The notes under the pieces were generated by a model. That model saw only the letters and a list, made by a program, of their open reading frames with translations, did no database searches and had not been told where the DNA came from. From UBA2767 sp965228625 (GTDB taxonomy: Bacteria; Pseudomonadota; Alphaproteobacteria; Rhizobiales; Methyloligellaceae): a stretch of 64,000 nt of DNA. How positions within the stretch are numbered: position 1 is the first letter of the stretch; each line of letters starts with the position of its first letter. The translations under genes were made by a program, and so were the position numbers. Shown in pieces: positions 51,286 to 60,291 of the stretch. Location: positions 3,472,001-3,536,000 of the forward strand of contig OZ245829.1 of assembly GCA_965228625.1 (NCBI GenBank), read 5' to 3'.

Positions 51286-53064
51286 ATGGACGCCGTGACG
51301 GACAAACCCACGCCTGTAACGGCACGAGAGTTCGCCATCTCTTCGGGTCACGAGCTTGCGAGCGCCGCGGGGCTGGAAATTCTCGAGGCGGGCGGCAATG
51401 CGGTCGACGCGGGCGTTGCCGCGGGCATCGCGCTCGGTGTGCTGCACAGCGATCTGGTCAACTTCGCCGGGGTGGCACCGATCATCCTGCGCATGGCGGA
51501 AACGGGCGAGGTGAAGACGATCGACGGGCTCGGGTCCTGGCCGCGCGCGGCCTCCGCTGCGTTCTTCGAAGAGACCTTCGGCGGGGAGATTCCCGAGGGC
51601 ATTCTGCGCACCGTCGTGCCGGCGGCGCCGGCCGCATGGCTCACGGTGCTCCGCGACTTCGGAACCATGACCTTCCGCGAGGTGTCGGCGGCGGCCATCC
51701 GCTATGCGCGCGACGGCTTTCCGGTCTTCCCGGTGCTTGCGGATTTCATCGCCAACAACGAGGCGAGCTACCGCCGCTATGCCGAGAATGCCCGCATTTT
51801 CCTGCCCAACGGGGCGCCGCCGAAGGTCGGCGAGGTGCTCGTGCAGTCGGACCTTGCGGCCACGATCCAGTATATGGCGGATGAAGAGAAGAGCAGCCGC
51901 GGCGGCCGCAAGCGCGGGCTGGCCGCGGCGCACAACGCGTTCTACCGGGGCGATATCGCGCAGAAGATCTGCGGTTATCACGCGTCGAAGGCCGGTTTCC
52001 TGACGCTCAAGGACATGGCCTCGTACCGTGTGCGATACGAGGAACCGCTCCGCGTGAAGTTCATGGGCGCGGAGTTCTACACATGCGGCGCCTGGTGCCA
52101 GGGCATCTCGTTCGCTCAGGCACTCGTCATGCTGGAGCGTGCAGGTCTGCAACGATTGAGTCCCAACTCCACCGACTACGTCCACAAGGTCACCGAGATT
52201 CTGAAACTGGTCTTCGCGGACCGCGAACGCTATGTCGCCGATCCGCTGTTTGTCGATGTTCCGGTCGAAGGCATGCTCAACCCTGACTATCTGGAGGCGC
52301 GGCTCGCCCTGGTCAACGACAATGCGGCTTATCCGGAGATGCCGCCCGCGGGCGATCCGTGGAACTGTGCAGCTTTCGCGGCAGACAACATGACACACGG
52401 AACGGAACTCCGGCCCGGCGGCGACGCGCATGCGACCAAACCTCAGGAACGCACACGGGCCGGCGGGCCCGCAAGCGCCGACACGTCCCATGTCTGTGTC
52501 GTCGACGGGAAGGGCAACATGTTCGCCGCCACGCCGAGCGATACGTCCGCCGACACCGAAGTTGTCCCCGGCACGGGTCTGTGTCCGTCTTCGCGTGGTT
52601 CGCAATCACGCGGCGTGCGCGGCCATATAAACGCGGTTGCTCCCGGAAAGCGTCCGCGCCTGACCCCGAACTCCGCCCTTGCGCTTCAGGACGGCGAGCC
52701 GTTTCTTACGCTCGGGACCCCCGGCGGCGACGTGCAGGTCCAGGCGATGGCCCAGACGGTCGTGAACATGCTGTGCTTCGGCCTGAACGTTCAGGCGGCG
52801 GTCGAGGCCCCGAGATTTGCCACCTACAGCTTTCCCTCGTCCTTCGCGCCCAACGACTACCATCCGGGCCTGTTGATGCTGGAGAAGCGCATCGCCGAGG
52901 AAAACGGTGCGGAACTTGCCGCGCGCGGCCACCGCGTCGAGCACTGGCCGGAGCGGACCTGGAAGGCGGGCGGCGTCTGCGCCATCCATGTTGACCGGGA
53001 TGGCGGCGGGATGCTGCATGCCGGCGCCGATCCCCGGCGCGCGGCACGGGCGCTCGGCAGATGA
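51286..53064 (+). CDS. Gamma-glutamyltransferase family protein (cytoplasmic type)
   Basis: ATG at 51286, one base after the metallo-hydrolase stop; 592 aa. GGT-fold features: FAISSGHELASAAGLEILEA, GGNAVDAGVAAGIALGVLHS, and the autoproteolysis/nucleophile region ADTSHVCVVDGKGNMFAATP with Thr after Asp (~residue 403), then LTLGTPGGDVQ. No signal peptide, unlike periplasmic GGT. It may hydrolyse a gamma-glutamyl or related amide of an imported compound. It forms an operon with the metallo-hydrolase and a GAF protein, divergent from a Tct importer. Confidence 0.87.
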   Translation: MDAVTDKPTPVTAREFAISSGHELASAAGLEILEAGGNAVDAGVAAGIALGVLHSDLVNFAGVAPIILRMAETGEVKTIDGLGSWPRAASAAFFEETFGGEIPEGILRTVVPAAPAAWLTVLRDFGTMTFREVSAAAIRYARDGFPVFPVLADFIANNEASYRRYAENARIFLPNGAPPKVGEVLVQSDLAATIQYMADEEKSSRGGRKRGLAAAHNAFYRGDIAQKICGYHASKAGFLTLKDMASYRVRYEEPLRVKFMGAEFYTCGAWCQGISFAQALVMLERAGLQRLSPNSTDYVHKVTEILKLVFADRERYVADPLFVDVPVEGMLNPDYLEARLALVNDNAAYPEMPPAGDPWNCAAFAADNMTHGTELRPGGDAHATKPQERTRAGGPASADTSHVCVVDGKGNMFAATPSDTSADTEVVPGTGLCPSSRGSQSRGVRGHINAVAPGKRPRLTPNSALALQDGEPFLTLGTPGGDVQVQAMAQTVVNMLCFGLNVQAAVEAPRFATYSFPSSFAPNDYHPGLLMLEKRIAEENGAELAARGHRVEHWPERTWKAGGVCAIHVDRDGGGMLHAGADPRRAARALGR

Positions 53065-53071
53065 CGCGGGC

Positions 53072-53593
53072 ATGACCGACAAACGCACGGCAAAGAACGC
53101 GAACGGTGCATTGCCGGCTCTCGCGGACCTCGAAGAGGCGGTTACGGACGGACGGGACCTCATGGACGTGTTCGCCGTTGCGGAGAGGGCGGCGCAGGAG
53201 GCGATCGGTCACCGGCTGTTCACGATCATGGCGTTCCATGCCGACAGCGTTGAAGTGCAACGCCTGTATTCGAGCGACAGGCAGGCCTATCCTCCCGGCG
53301 GGCGGAAACAGAAGCGCGACACCGACTGGGGCCGTCAGGTGCTCGATCGCGGGGAACCGTTTATCGGCCGCACGGCGGACGACATCCGCGCCCACTTCAA
53401 CGATCACGACGTCATACTGGGGCTGGGGCTCGAATCCGTTCTCAACGTGCCGATCCGGCATGGCGGCCACACGCTCGGCACGGTCAACCTCTTGCACGGA
53501 CCGGACCATTACACGAAAGATCATCTTGGGCCGGCACAGGAGATCGCGGCGCTGCTTGCCCGTGTGCTGGGCGGATCCGACGTCCGTACATGA
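53072..53593 (+). CDS. GAF-domain protein
   Basis: 173 aa from the ATG at 53072, 7 bp after the GGT stop. Nearly the whole protein is one GAF domain: GHRLFTIMAFHADSVEVQRL at the first strands, TDWGRQVLDRGEPFIGRTAD, and GLESVLNVPIRHGGHTLGTV NLLH near the end. No output domain or catalytic residues are attached. It may sense a small ligand for the operon, or belong to the stand-alone GAF enzymes; the free methionine sulfoxide reductase Cys pattern was not recognised. Function unknown. Confidence 0.8.
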   Translation: MTDKRTAKNANGALPALADLEEAVTDGRDLMDVFAVAERAAQEAIGHRLFTIMAFHADSVEVQRLYSSDRQAYPPGGRKQKRDTDWGRQVLDRGEPFIGRTADDIRAHFNDHDVILGLGLESVLNVPIRHGGHTLGTVNLLHGPDHYTKDHLGPAQEIAALLARVLGGSDVRT

Positions 53594-53676
53594 CCCGGGT
53601 CGAAAGTTCGTGCTTGCCGCCAGCTCACAAGACGGAAAGCGGCAACATGCTTTGCGCTCTGTAGTACTTTACATCC

Positions 53677-53709
53677 TCTCATATATGAGAAATACTCGCA
53701 TATATGGGA
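53677..53709. promoter_or_regulatory. Two palindromes over the XRE gene promoter and start
   Basis: TCTCATATATGAGA (53677-53690) is a perfect 14-bp palindrome. A second, imperfect copy CTCGCATATATGGGA (53695-53709) lies 18 bp on and includes the XRE start codon at 53704. Paired sites covering promoter and start codon are typical of an autorepressing helix-turn-helix protein. Confidence 0.55.
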
Positions 53710-54272
53710 ACTACCGCTGCCGTCGATGGACTGGACAACAGACTGGCCGCGCGACTGAAGACGCTCCGTCTCGAGCGCGACTGGTCGCTTGATCAACTCG
53801 CCGAACGGTGTGGCGTCAGCCGCGCGACGTTGTCACGCCTGGAGAATGCCGAAGTCAGCCCGACTGCCACGGTGCTGGGAAAGCTCTGCTCGGCCTACTC
53901 GCTTCCGATGTCACGGCTTATGGCCATGGTCGAGGAAGACTTCGAACCCTGCGTCCCGCGAAGTCAACAAGTCTGCTGGGAAGACCCCGGGACCGGGTTC
54001 CGTCGAAGGAGCGTCTCGCCGCCGGCAGAGACACTTCGCGCCGAAATGCTGGAATGTGAATTGCCGCCGGGCAGGCGTCTTGAATATGGCAGCCCGCGTG
54101 TCCGGGTCTGGAGCATCATCTCTACATGCTTTCCGGCTCCCTTGAGTTGAGCCTTGATGATCAGCGTTTCCATCTCAAGCAGGGCGACTGCATTCGATAT
54201 CAGCTCCGAGGATCAAGCGTTTTCGAAACGGGCGAAGCGCAGTCGGCTAAGTACATTCTTGTGATCGTGTGA
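53704..54272 (+). pseudogene. XRE-cupin regulator interrupted by a frameshift
   Basis: The N-terminal XRE domain is intact (LAARLKTLRLERDWSLDQLA, then ERCGVSRATLSRLENAEVSP). The cupin domain begins in frame but at ~54102, after GSPRV, the frame runs to a stop at 54150. In the next frame the domain continues as PGLEHHLYMLSGSLELSLDD and QGDCIRYQLRGSSVFETGEA to a stop at 54270-54272. Loss of one C from a GTCCCGGG-like sequence would explain it. The full product would be ~189 aa, a usual XRE-cupin length. Either a recent pseudogene or a sequencing error. It is followed by a GNAT gene 6 bp later, a pairing often seen. Confidence 0.85.
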
Positions 54273-54278
54273 AATGCC

Positions 54279-54809
54279 ATGACGGGGAATGCATACGACA
54301 TCCGGCACCTTTCGCTCGCGGATTTCGAGAGCCACCTCGACGACCTGGCGCGGCTCCTGGAGGTTTGCGTCGCGCATGGCGCTGCGGTGAACTTCGTCGT
54401 GCCGTTCAGCCTTGAAGACAGCCGCAACTTCTGGGAGGCAAAGGTGCGCGCTAATCTGGCGTCGGGTTCGCGCATCGTGCTTGCGGCGCATGCGGACGGT
54501 CGGCTTGCGGGATCCGTGCAGCTCGATTGCGATACACCGCCCAATCAGCCGCATCGCGCGGAAGTTACCAAGCTGCTCGTGCATCCGGATTTCCGCCGGC
54601 GCGGGATTGGCCGGGCGCTCATGGTCGAGATCGAACGGCACGCAAACGAGATGGGCCGTACGCTGATAACGCTCGACACCGCCAGCGACGGCGCCGAGGC
54701 GCTCTACGCGTCATTGGGCTATCGGCACGCCGGGGTCATTCCCGCCTATTCCCGGCATCCCACCGAGGACGGCTACGACGCCACGACGATCATGTACAAA
54801 CAGATGTGA
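54279..54809 (+). CDS. GNAT-family N-acetyltransferase
   Basis: 176 aa. The acetyl-CoA loop is VTKLLVHPDFRRRGIGRALM (~residues 96-115; RRRGIGRA), followed by TLITLDTASDGAEALYASLG and YRHAGVIPAYSR, standard for GNAT motifs A and B. Acyl acceptor unknown. It lies 6 bp after the XRE-cupin gene and is probably co-transcribed, so the regulator may control it. A GCTCCG/CGGAGC hairpin follows at 54824-54839. Confidence 0.9.
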   Translation: MTGNAYDIRHLSLADFESHLDDLARLLEVCVAHGAAVNFVVPFSLEDSRNFWEAKVRANLASGSRIVLAAHADGRLAGSVQLDCDTPPNQPHRAEVTKLLVHPDFRRRGIGRALMVEIERHANEMGRTLITLDTASDGAEALYASLGYRHAGVIPAYSRHPTEDGYDATTIMYKQM

Positions 54810-55158
54810 GGCGTTGCCGGTCAGCTCCGTCTTCGGAGCGTGAGCCCTCGGATTCGTCAGGCGGACGCGAAGAGCGGGCACTTGCGCCGGGCTTGCTGTG
54901 AGCATCCGGCCGGTCCAAACAGCCTTTGGAACACATGGGTGCGCCGCAATATGCGCGTGCCGTTGCAGGACGTGCCTGCCGTCTTCGCGATGCCTTGACG
55001 GCCAGCGGAAATCGACGGCGAATCAGCGATTTGTGTCTAATTCGTGTACGGCGTCATTCGCCCATCGCATAGCCGATATGCGCAGTCCCACCTTATGCTG
55101 CGGCGCAAAAATCACCATACTCCAGCCCAAGTACCAGACGTAACACTGGAGCGTTGAC
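54810..55158. other. 349-bp intergenic region
   Basis: Apart from a small hairpin (GCTCCG-TCTT-CGGAGC, 54824-54839) near the GNAT end and a presumed promoter for the small gene at 55159, I see no feature. Open frames here lack ribosome sites and recognisable motifs. Confidence 0.6.
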
Positions 55159-55389
55159 ATGACTGATTACGCAGCAAAGCCCTACGCACGTCTGCCGGAA
55201 ACGCCGAGCAATTCGGGTTCATCCCGCAAGGCGCCGAAGTTCCTGGAAGGCATCACCCGGACGATGAAGAGCTTCATCAATGCCTGCGACGCGGCTTCCG
55301 AATATGAGCGCCGTACGGCACAGACGGGCCCGGCGCATGCGGGAGAGATCGCGCGTGAGGTGTACACGAAGTACTTCGACGAGCGGTAG
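55159..55389 (+). CDS. Small hypothetical protein, 76 aa
   Basis: ATG at 55159 with GGAG seven to ten bases upstream; 76 aa. Soluble, no signal peptide; a Ser/Pro-rich start (MTDYAAKPYARLPETPSNSG) then a helical segment (FLEGITRTMKSFINACDAAS) and EIAREVYTKYFDER at the end. I do not recognise a family. The ribosome site, codon usage and a following hairpin (55407-55424) support a real monocistronic gene. Its neighbours (GNAT, SelO) give no functional hint. Confidence 0.65.
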   Translation: MTDYAAKPYARLPETPSNSGSSRKAPKFLEGITRTMKSFINACDAASEYERRTAQTGPAHAGEIAREVYTKYFDER

Positions 55390-55406
55390 GTCAAGAACCG
55401 GATAGC

Positions 55407-55424
55407 CGGTCAGGGATCTGACCG
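55407..55424. terminator. Hairpin between convergent small gene and selO
   Basis: CGGTCAG-GGAT-CTGACCG is a perfect 7-bp stem with a 4-nt loop in the 65-bp convergent gap. Reading forward it is followed by a T-rich CGGTTTCCGGTTTTCC. It could terminate the small gene and perhaps selO on the other strand. Confidence 0.5.
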
Positions 55425-55454
55425 ACGGTTTCCGGTTTTCCGTAGAGTTTGCAC

Positions 55455-56957
55455 CTACGTGCCGCAGAATGTGGCGTGGACGACCTGATCCGGGCGCGGC
55501 GGCAGGGTATAGCGGTCCCGTCCGGGCTGGTCGTCGAACGGCCTTGCGAGCACGGCCATCAATTCCTCGAACGGCTTGAAGTCCTCTTGCTCTTCCGCTG
55601 CCTTGATCGCTTCGGCGACGAGGTGATTGCGGGGAACGAAGGCTGGATTCACTGCGCGCATGGCCGCCATGCGGGCATCGGAACCGGTTATCTCCTTTGA
55701 CAGGCGCTTGCGCCAGACCACCGACCAGTCATCGAATGCCTGACCATCCTTGAACTGATCGCGGACCTTACCGTCCGCGTCGGTTGGCGCGGGCGTTGCC
55801 GCATCGCACAAATGGCGGAAAGTGAGCGTGAAGTCCGCTTCGTTCTCCGCCATGCGTTTGAGCAGATCGTCTGCCAGGTCCCTGTCGCCTTCGTCAGGTT
55901 CGGCGAGTCCCAGTTTTGCGCGCAGTCCCGAAAGGTACGCCGCGTCATAGAGGCCGGGAAATGTGTTGATCACCTCCTGTGCCATCTCGACCGCCTGTTC
56001 GGAATCCGCGTCGAACAGTGGCAGCAGCGATTGCGCGAGAACCGCAAGGTTCCAGTGCGCGATCGCGGGCTGGTTGCCATAGGCGTAACGGCCCATGTGA
56101 TCGATCGAGCTGTAGACCGTATTCGGGTGATAGGTGTCCATGAAGGCGCACGGGCCATAATCGATGGTCTCGCCGGCGATCGACATGTTGTCAGTATTCA
56201 TCACGCCGTGAATGAAGCCGATCAGTTGCCAGCGGGCGATGAGCTCCGCCTGCCGCGCGACCACATTGGCCAGAAGCGCCAGATACGGGTTCTTCTCTTT
56301 CGCGGCGTCCGGATCGTGCCGCTCGATCACATGATCGGCGAGCAGCCGCAACGCCTCGTCGTCGCGCCGCGCGGCGAAGAACTGGAACGTGCCGACGCGG
56401 ACGTGGCTCTGCGCCACGCGGGTGAGAACGGCGCCGGGAAGGAACGTCTCCCGCGCCACCTTCTCCCCCGTGAGGACGGCGGCGAGCGCCCGCGTGGTCG
56501 GCACACCAAGCGCCGCCATGCCCTCTGCCACGATGTACTCGCGCAAGATCGGTCCGAGTACGGCGCGGCCGTCGCCCATGCGCGAAAACGGTGTGCGGCC
56601 TGACCCTTTGAGCTGGATATCCCGGCGTATGCCGTCGCGCCCGACCACTTCGCCGAGCAGGATCGCGCGTCCGTCGCCGAGTTGCGGCACCCAGTTACCG
56701 AACTGATGTCCGGCATAGGCCATCGCCAGCGGGTCCGACCCTTCCGGAATACGGTTGCCGGCAAGGATCTCGACCCCCGCCGGGGAGCGCAGCTCCTCCG
56801 GGTCCAGCTTGAGAAGATGCGCGAGTTCTTCGTTCACACGGATCAGACGCGGCGCGGACACCGGTTCCGGATCGAGGCGCGCGTAGAACCGGTCCGGCAG
56901 CCGCGCATAGCTGTTGTCGAACGGGAAGAAAACGTCTGTGCGGTCAGGTGCGTTCAT
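55455..56957 (-). CDS. selO: Protein adenylyltransferase SelO (YdiU family)
   Basis: 500 aa. SelO signatures: YAGHQFGNWVPQLGDGRAIL, DIQLKGSGRTPFSRMGDGRA (nucleotide-binding Lys/Arg), PTTRALAAVLTG, GFIHGVMNTDNMSIAGETID (inverted kinase active site with Asn/Asp) and YGPCAFMDTYHPNTVYSS. SelO is a pseudokinase-fold enzyme that transfers AMP to Ser/Thr/Tyr of proteins in oxidative stress. The C-terminus ends ATFCGT; the selenocysteine of animal SelO is absent, as in most bacteria. Single gene with weak ribosome site; no operon partner. Confidence 0.95.
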   Translation of the reverse strand: MNAPDRTDVFFPFDNSYARLPDRFYARLDPEPVSAPRLIRVNEELAHLLKLDPEELRSPAGVEILAGNRIPEGSDPLAMAYAGHQFGNWVPQLGDGRAILLGEVVGRDGIRRDIQLKGSGRTPFSRMGDGRAVLGPILREYIVAEGMAALGVPTTRALAAVLTGEKVARETFLPGAVLTRVAQSHVRVGTFQFFAARRDDEALRLLADHVIERHDPDAAKEKNPYLALLANVVARQAELIARWQLIGFIHGVMNTDNMSIAGETIDYGPCAFMDTYHPNTVYSSIDHMGRYAYGNQPAIAHWNLAVLAQSLLPLFDADSEQAVEMAQEVINTFPGLYDAAYLSGLRAKLGLAEPDEGDRDLADDLLKRMAENEADFTLTFRHLCDAATPAPTDADGKVRDQFKDGQAFDDWSVVWRKRLSKEITGSDARMAAMRAVNPAFVPRNHLVAEAIKAAEEQEDFKPFEELMAVLARPFDDQPGRDRYTLPPRPDQVVHATFCGT

Positions 56958-57263
56958 ATTCGGTGCTGATGCTGTTGAATGGAGCCAACGTGCAGGTCTA
57001 GCTCAAGAGGTTTTACCTCGCATGACCGGGTGATCTTGCACCAAACACATCCAATCGCAAAGCCGGTCTGCGGTCCCGACACAAGACATGAGGCGCAAGG
57101 GTTCGGTCCTGTGAGGCAATCTGCCGACGATCGAAAAGGCTCTGAAGCGACGGAAATGGCGCCGCTGGCCGTTTAAAGCCGTATCGTCAAAAGATCCGGC
57201 GACGAAACGTGCCATTGGGGTGTCTCGCAAACGAGGCACGTCGGGAACCACTGGGCAGTCACG
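56958..57263. other. 306-bp divergent intergenic region
   Basis: This lies between the divergent selO and exported-protein genes. It should hold both promoters. No convincing operator, hairpin or small gene was seen. Confidence 0.55.
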
Positions 57264-58538
57264 ATGCAGCCAACGCGTGTAATGGCAGATGCGGCCGGCT
57301 GGCGCGCGCGATGCAGCCTGCCGGTATTTCCTATGGCCGTTGCAATGGCTGTCCTCGTGGGCCAGCCGTCTTTCGCGCAGTACGAGCCCGCGCGGTCATT
57401 CACAGCCAATGCTGTTCTGCCTTCGGATCTTCTCAGCGGCCCGCATCACCGGATTGCCGAGCAGGTGACCAATGACGGTGTCCTGAATCTCTATCAGCTT
57501 GAGACGGCTTACGGCAGATTTCCGATCCGCGGAACGGACCTCCTGCGACTGCGCATACGCGAACTCGACGCGCTCGCGAAGATCAATCAAATCCCCATTT
57601 CCAATACCTATCTCAAGGCCGCCAGTGCGTCTGCAATCGCTCCTGCCCGCGGCGCATATCGCATGATCAGGGAGCCGCGCAAAAGCGTTCGCAGCGCCGC
57701 AAACGGAGTGGGGCGGCTGTTCGGGCGCGTGGGAGGTGTCCTGAGTGGGAAAAGACAAGGCCGCGGGCATAGTCCGAACGGAATCGTGTCCCGGGCCTCG
57801 GGCTTCAGCGCCGCCAAGCGAAAGATCGCGGTTCAGAACGGCGTCGACCCGTACACTCGGTTTGAGCCGTTGAAAGTGCGTCTGGCGCAACTTGCCCGGG
57901 CGAGCACGGCGGGGCAATTGACGACGCGCGTGGGGTATTCATTCGTGACAGGGCCGGCCAGCATTGCAATCAGCGTCGGTCGCGGTGTCGACCGCTTTAC
58001 TGGCGATCTGGCCACAAAATCCGTGCGCGAACTCAATCGACTGAACCGTGCGGCGCTTGTGCAGATGCGCGTGGAGAAGTCGATTTCCGATTCCTTTCTC
58101 GCCAATCCGAACCTGTCACCGACGGACAAGAGGATTATCGTCACATCTCTCGAGTCACTCGCAGGCGCGGTTCAACGGGATGTCTTCGTGGCCTATGCCG
58201 CCCGCGTTCAAAAACCCTATGAGGCATTCTCGGTTCGGCGGCAGGCAGAATTGATTGCCGCCTACAACACTCGTGTCCAGCCGGTCTTTGGCTTCAGACA
58301 GCTTGGCGACATCCCTGCGATCGCCGTGAAATCCCGGAAACTGGTTGTTCTGTTGCCGGCTGACTATCTTGCCTGGACCGCCGCATCATCCGCAAGGTTG
58401 AGCGCAATGATCAGCGCGCGGCGGTCACTTTCGCCGCGACCGCCTGCGGAACTCGTCCTGACAGGCGTTGCGAGCCGCAAAACCGTGTCCATGTTCAGGA
58501 AAGCAGGCTGGCGCGTACGCCAGAAGGTGGATCTGTAG
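57264..58538 (+). CDS. Exported hypothetical protein
   Basis: 424 aa from the ATG at 57264; no strong ribosome site, and internal ATGs at 57282 and later could also start it. A Sec signal peptide (SLPVFPMAVAMAVLVGQPSF, cleaved before QYEP) sends it out of the cytoplasm. The mature part is Arg/Ala/Ser-rich and highly basic in the middle (GRLFGRVGGVLSGKRQGRGH). I recognise no family or catalytic motif. The end (VVLLPADYLAWT, then a C-terminal VRQKVDL) may be a small folded domain. Lone gene between selO and a convergent SDR. Confidence 0.7.
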   Translation: MQPTRVMADAAGWRARCSLPVFPMAVAMAVLVGQPSFAQYEPARSFTANAVLPSDLLSGPHHRIAEQVTNDGVLNLYQLETAYGRFPIRGTDLLRLRIRELDALAKINQIPISNTYLKAASASAIAPARGAYRMIREPRKSVRSAANGVGRLFGRVGGVLSGKRQGRGHSPNGIVSRASGFSAAKRKIAVQNGVDPYTRFEPLKVRLAQLARASTAGQLTTRVGYSFVTGPASIAISVGRGVDRFTGDLATKSVRELNRLNRAALVQMRVEKSISDSFLANPNLSPTDKRIIVTSLESLAGAVQRDVFVAYAARVQKPYEAFSVRRQAELIAAYNTRVQPVFGFRQLGDIPAIAVKSRKLVVLLPADYLAWTAASSARLSAMISARRSLSPRPPAELVLTGVASRKTVSMFRKAGWRVRQKVDL

Positions 58539-58577
58539 GCCGCGTTGGCCACCGTTTCTGCGCAGGTCTGAAACGGA

Positions 58578-59372
58578 TCACCCGCGCTTGCAGAGCAGGC
58601 CCCCGTCAACAGGCAGGACGATCCCGGTAATGTAGTTCGCTTCGTCCGAGGCAAGAAAAAGCGCCGCATTTGCGACATCCCACGCCGTGCCCATCCGGTT
58701 TTCCAGCGGAACCCGTTCGTTGCGTTCCGCCCTGATGACGTCCCGGTCGACGCCGCGCTCGTCGGCCCGGCGAACGATGGCCATCGGCGTGTCGATCAGG
58801 CCCGGCAGAACGACGTTCGCGCGCACGCCGTGCGGGGCGTTTTCCACCGCGATGTGCTGGGTCATCGTATTGATGGCGCCCTTGCTCGTCTTGTAGGTGA
58901 TCGTCGCCCGCGCAGCGAGCGACGACGTGGAGGAGACGTTGAGGATCACGCCGGATTTCTGCGTGCGCATGACCGGAATCACATGCTTGCAGGTGAGCAT
59001 CATGCCTTTGAGGTTCATGTCCATGAGCTCATCCCAGACCGCCGCGTCCAGTTCATGGGTCGCCTTGTCACCCTTCGAGCGGCCCACATTGTTGTGGAGG
59101 ATGTCGATCCGCCCATAACGCTCGACGCAGGTATCGGCGATGGCCTTGCACTGCGCCTCGTCGGTGATGTCCGCCTTCAGGGCAGATGCCTTGCCGCCCT
59201 CGGCCTCGATCATGTCGACGGTGTCCTGCGCCCAGTCCTCATTGATGTCGACGCACAGCACCGTCGCGCCTTCCTGCGCGAAACGGATCGCTGTTGCCCG
59301 GCCGTTGCCGATGGTGTCGCCGGGCTGTTGTCCCGCGCCGACGACGATCGCGGTTTTGTCCTTCAGGCGCAT
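58578..59372 (-). CDS. SDR-family oxidoreductase
   Basis: 264 aa. Extended glycine motif GAGQQPGDTIGNGRATA, in which the usual TGxxxGxG loop is lengthened, NNVG near residue 94, and catalytic Ser (SSTSSLAAR) with YKTSK. C-terminus NYITGIVLPVDGGLLCK is typical. It would oxidise a hydroxyl group or reduce a ketone with NAD(P)(H). It is encoded 41 bp downstream of an enoyl-CoA hydratase, probably as one unit. The pair suggests beta-oxidation-like degradation of an unusual acyl-CoA. Confidence 0.88.
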   Translation of the reverse strand: MRLKDKTAIVVGAGQQPGDTIGNGRATAIRFAQEGATVLCVDINEDWAQDTVDMIEAEGGKASALKADITDEAQCKAIADTCVERYGRIDILHNNVGRSKGDKATHELDAAVWDELMDMNLKGMMLTCKHVIPVMRTQKSGVILNVSSTSSLAARATITYKTSKGAINTMTQHIAVENAPHGVRANVVLPGLIDTPMAIVRRADERGVDRDVIRAERNERVPLENRMGTAWDVANAALFLASDEANYITGIVLPVDGGLLCKRG

Positions 59373-59413
59373 GCGTTCATGACTCCCGTCCCCAAGCTGT
59401 GCGTGGCGCGCGA

Positions 59414-60205
59414 CTATACACCTTTATAGGCAGGCGTACGCCGCGCAATCCATGCGTCGAGGCCCTCGCGCAGATCATGGGTCGGGACGACGCGTGCGAA
59501 CTGCTCGCCTTCCATGCGCAGGCCTTCGCCGATGCTCATGTTCAGGCCCCGGCTGACCGCGGTGATGATGCTGGCCGCGGCGAGCGGCGAGTGGCGCAGG
59601 ATCCGCAAGGCAAGACCTTTTGCCGCGTCCAGCAGTTCCTCGTGCGGCACGACCGCGTTCACCAGACCGAGCTCGAAGGCGCGCTTCGGCGTGAAGGTGT
59701 CTCCGGTCAGCAGGAGCTCAAGCGCCCGTTTGCGGCCCGCGAGGCGGGAGAGGCGTTGGGTGCCGCCGAAGGTCGGCGGCATGCCGAGGTTGATCTCGGG
59801 CTTCGCGAAGATGGCGCGGTCGCTGGCGACGGCGAGATGCACCGCTTCGGTGATTTCGCATCCGCCGCCATAGGCGAGCCCGTTGACGGCGGCGATGACG
59901 GGTTTCGGGAAGGCTTCCAGGCGCGCGGTCATGGACTGGCCGCGCCGGACGAAGTCCTTGAGCGCCGTCCGGGCGCCCGCCGCGACGCTTCGGCTGAACT
60001 CCGGGATATCGCCACCGGCCGAGAACGCGCGCTCGCCGGCGCCGGTGAGGATGATCGCGCGAATGCTCTCGTCGATCTCGATGAGATCGAGGATCTCCAT
60101 CAGCCGGTCGATCAGTTCATAGTTCAGCGCGTTCAGTTTCTCCGGCCGGTTCAGGGTGAGCAGGGCGATTTCTCCGTCCCGCTCATAAACGACAGTCTCG
60201 GACAT
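59414..60205 (-). CDS. Enoyl-CoA hydratase/isomerase family protein
   Basis: 263 aa. Crotonase fold: LTLNRPEKLNALNYELIDRL, oxyanion-hole segments RAFSAGGDIPEF and AYGGGCEITEAVHLAVASD, and the catalytic-loop Glu in AKPEINLGMPPTFGGTQRLS. The GGCEI/PEINLG arrangement keeps one conserved Glu; the second catalytic Glu of true hydratases is replaced by Pro-Pro-Thr, so isomerase or decarboxylase activity cannot be excluded. It is divergent from a TetR regulator with a palindromic operator between them. Confidence 0.88.
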   Translation of the reverse strand: MSETVVYERDGEIALLTLNRPEKLNALNYELIDRLMEILDLIEIDESIRAIILTGAGERAFSAGGDIPEFSRSVAAGARTALKDFVRRGQSMTARLEAFPKPVIAAVNGLAYGGGCEITEAVHLAVASDRAIFAKPEINLGMPPTFGGTQRLSRLAGRKRALELLLTGDTFTPKRAFELGLVNAVVPHEELLDAAKGLALRILRHSPLAAASIITAVSRGLNMSIGEGLRMEGEQFARVVPTHDLREGLDAWIARRTPAYKGV

Positions 60206-60266
60206 GGCTTCAACTCCTCTATGCGTCGGTTGCGAGGGACGATAGGCGGGCCGGAGTTGTTTTTAC

Positions 60267-60280
60267 ACTCACTGGTTAGT
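60267..60280. promoter_or_regulatory. TetR-type operator before the TetR gene
   Basis: ACTCACTGGTTAGT has the symmetric form ACT-n-AC-nn-GT-n-AGT and overlaps a TATACT (60280-60285) that could be the -10 of the regulator gene. It lies 12 bp before the TetR ATG and about 62 bp before the enoyl-CoA hydratase start, the expected position for a repressor controlling both. Confidence 0.65.
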
Positions 60281-60291
60281 ATACTTTGACC

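Noticed and set aside
54898..55143. 81-codon frame upstream of the small gene at 55159
   Set aside because: No ribosome site, cysteine-rich random-looking sequence, and no conserved pattern visible.
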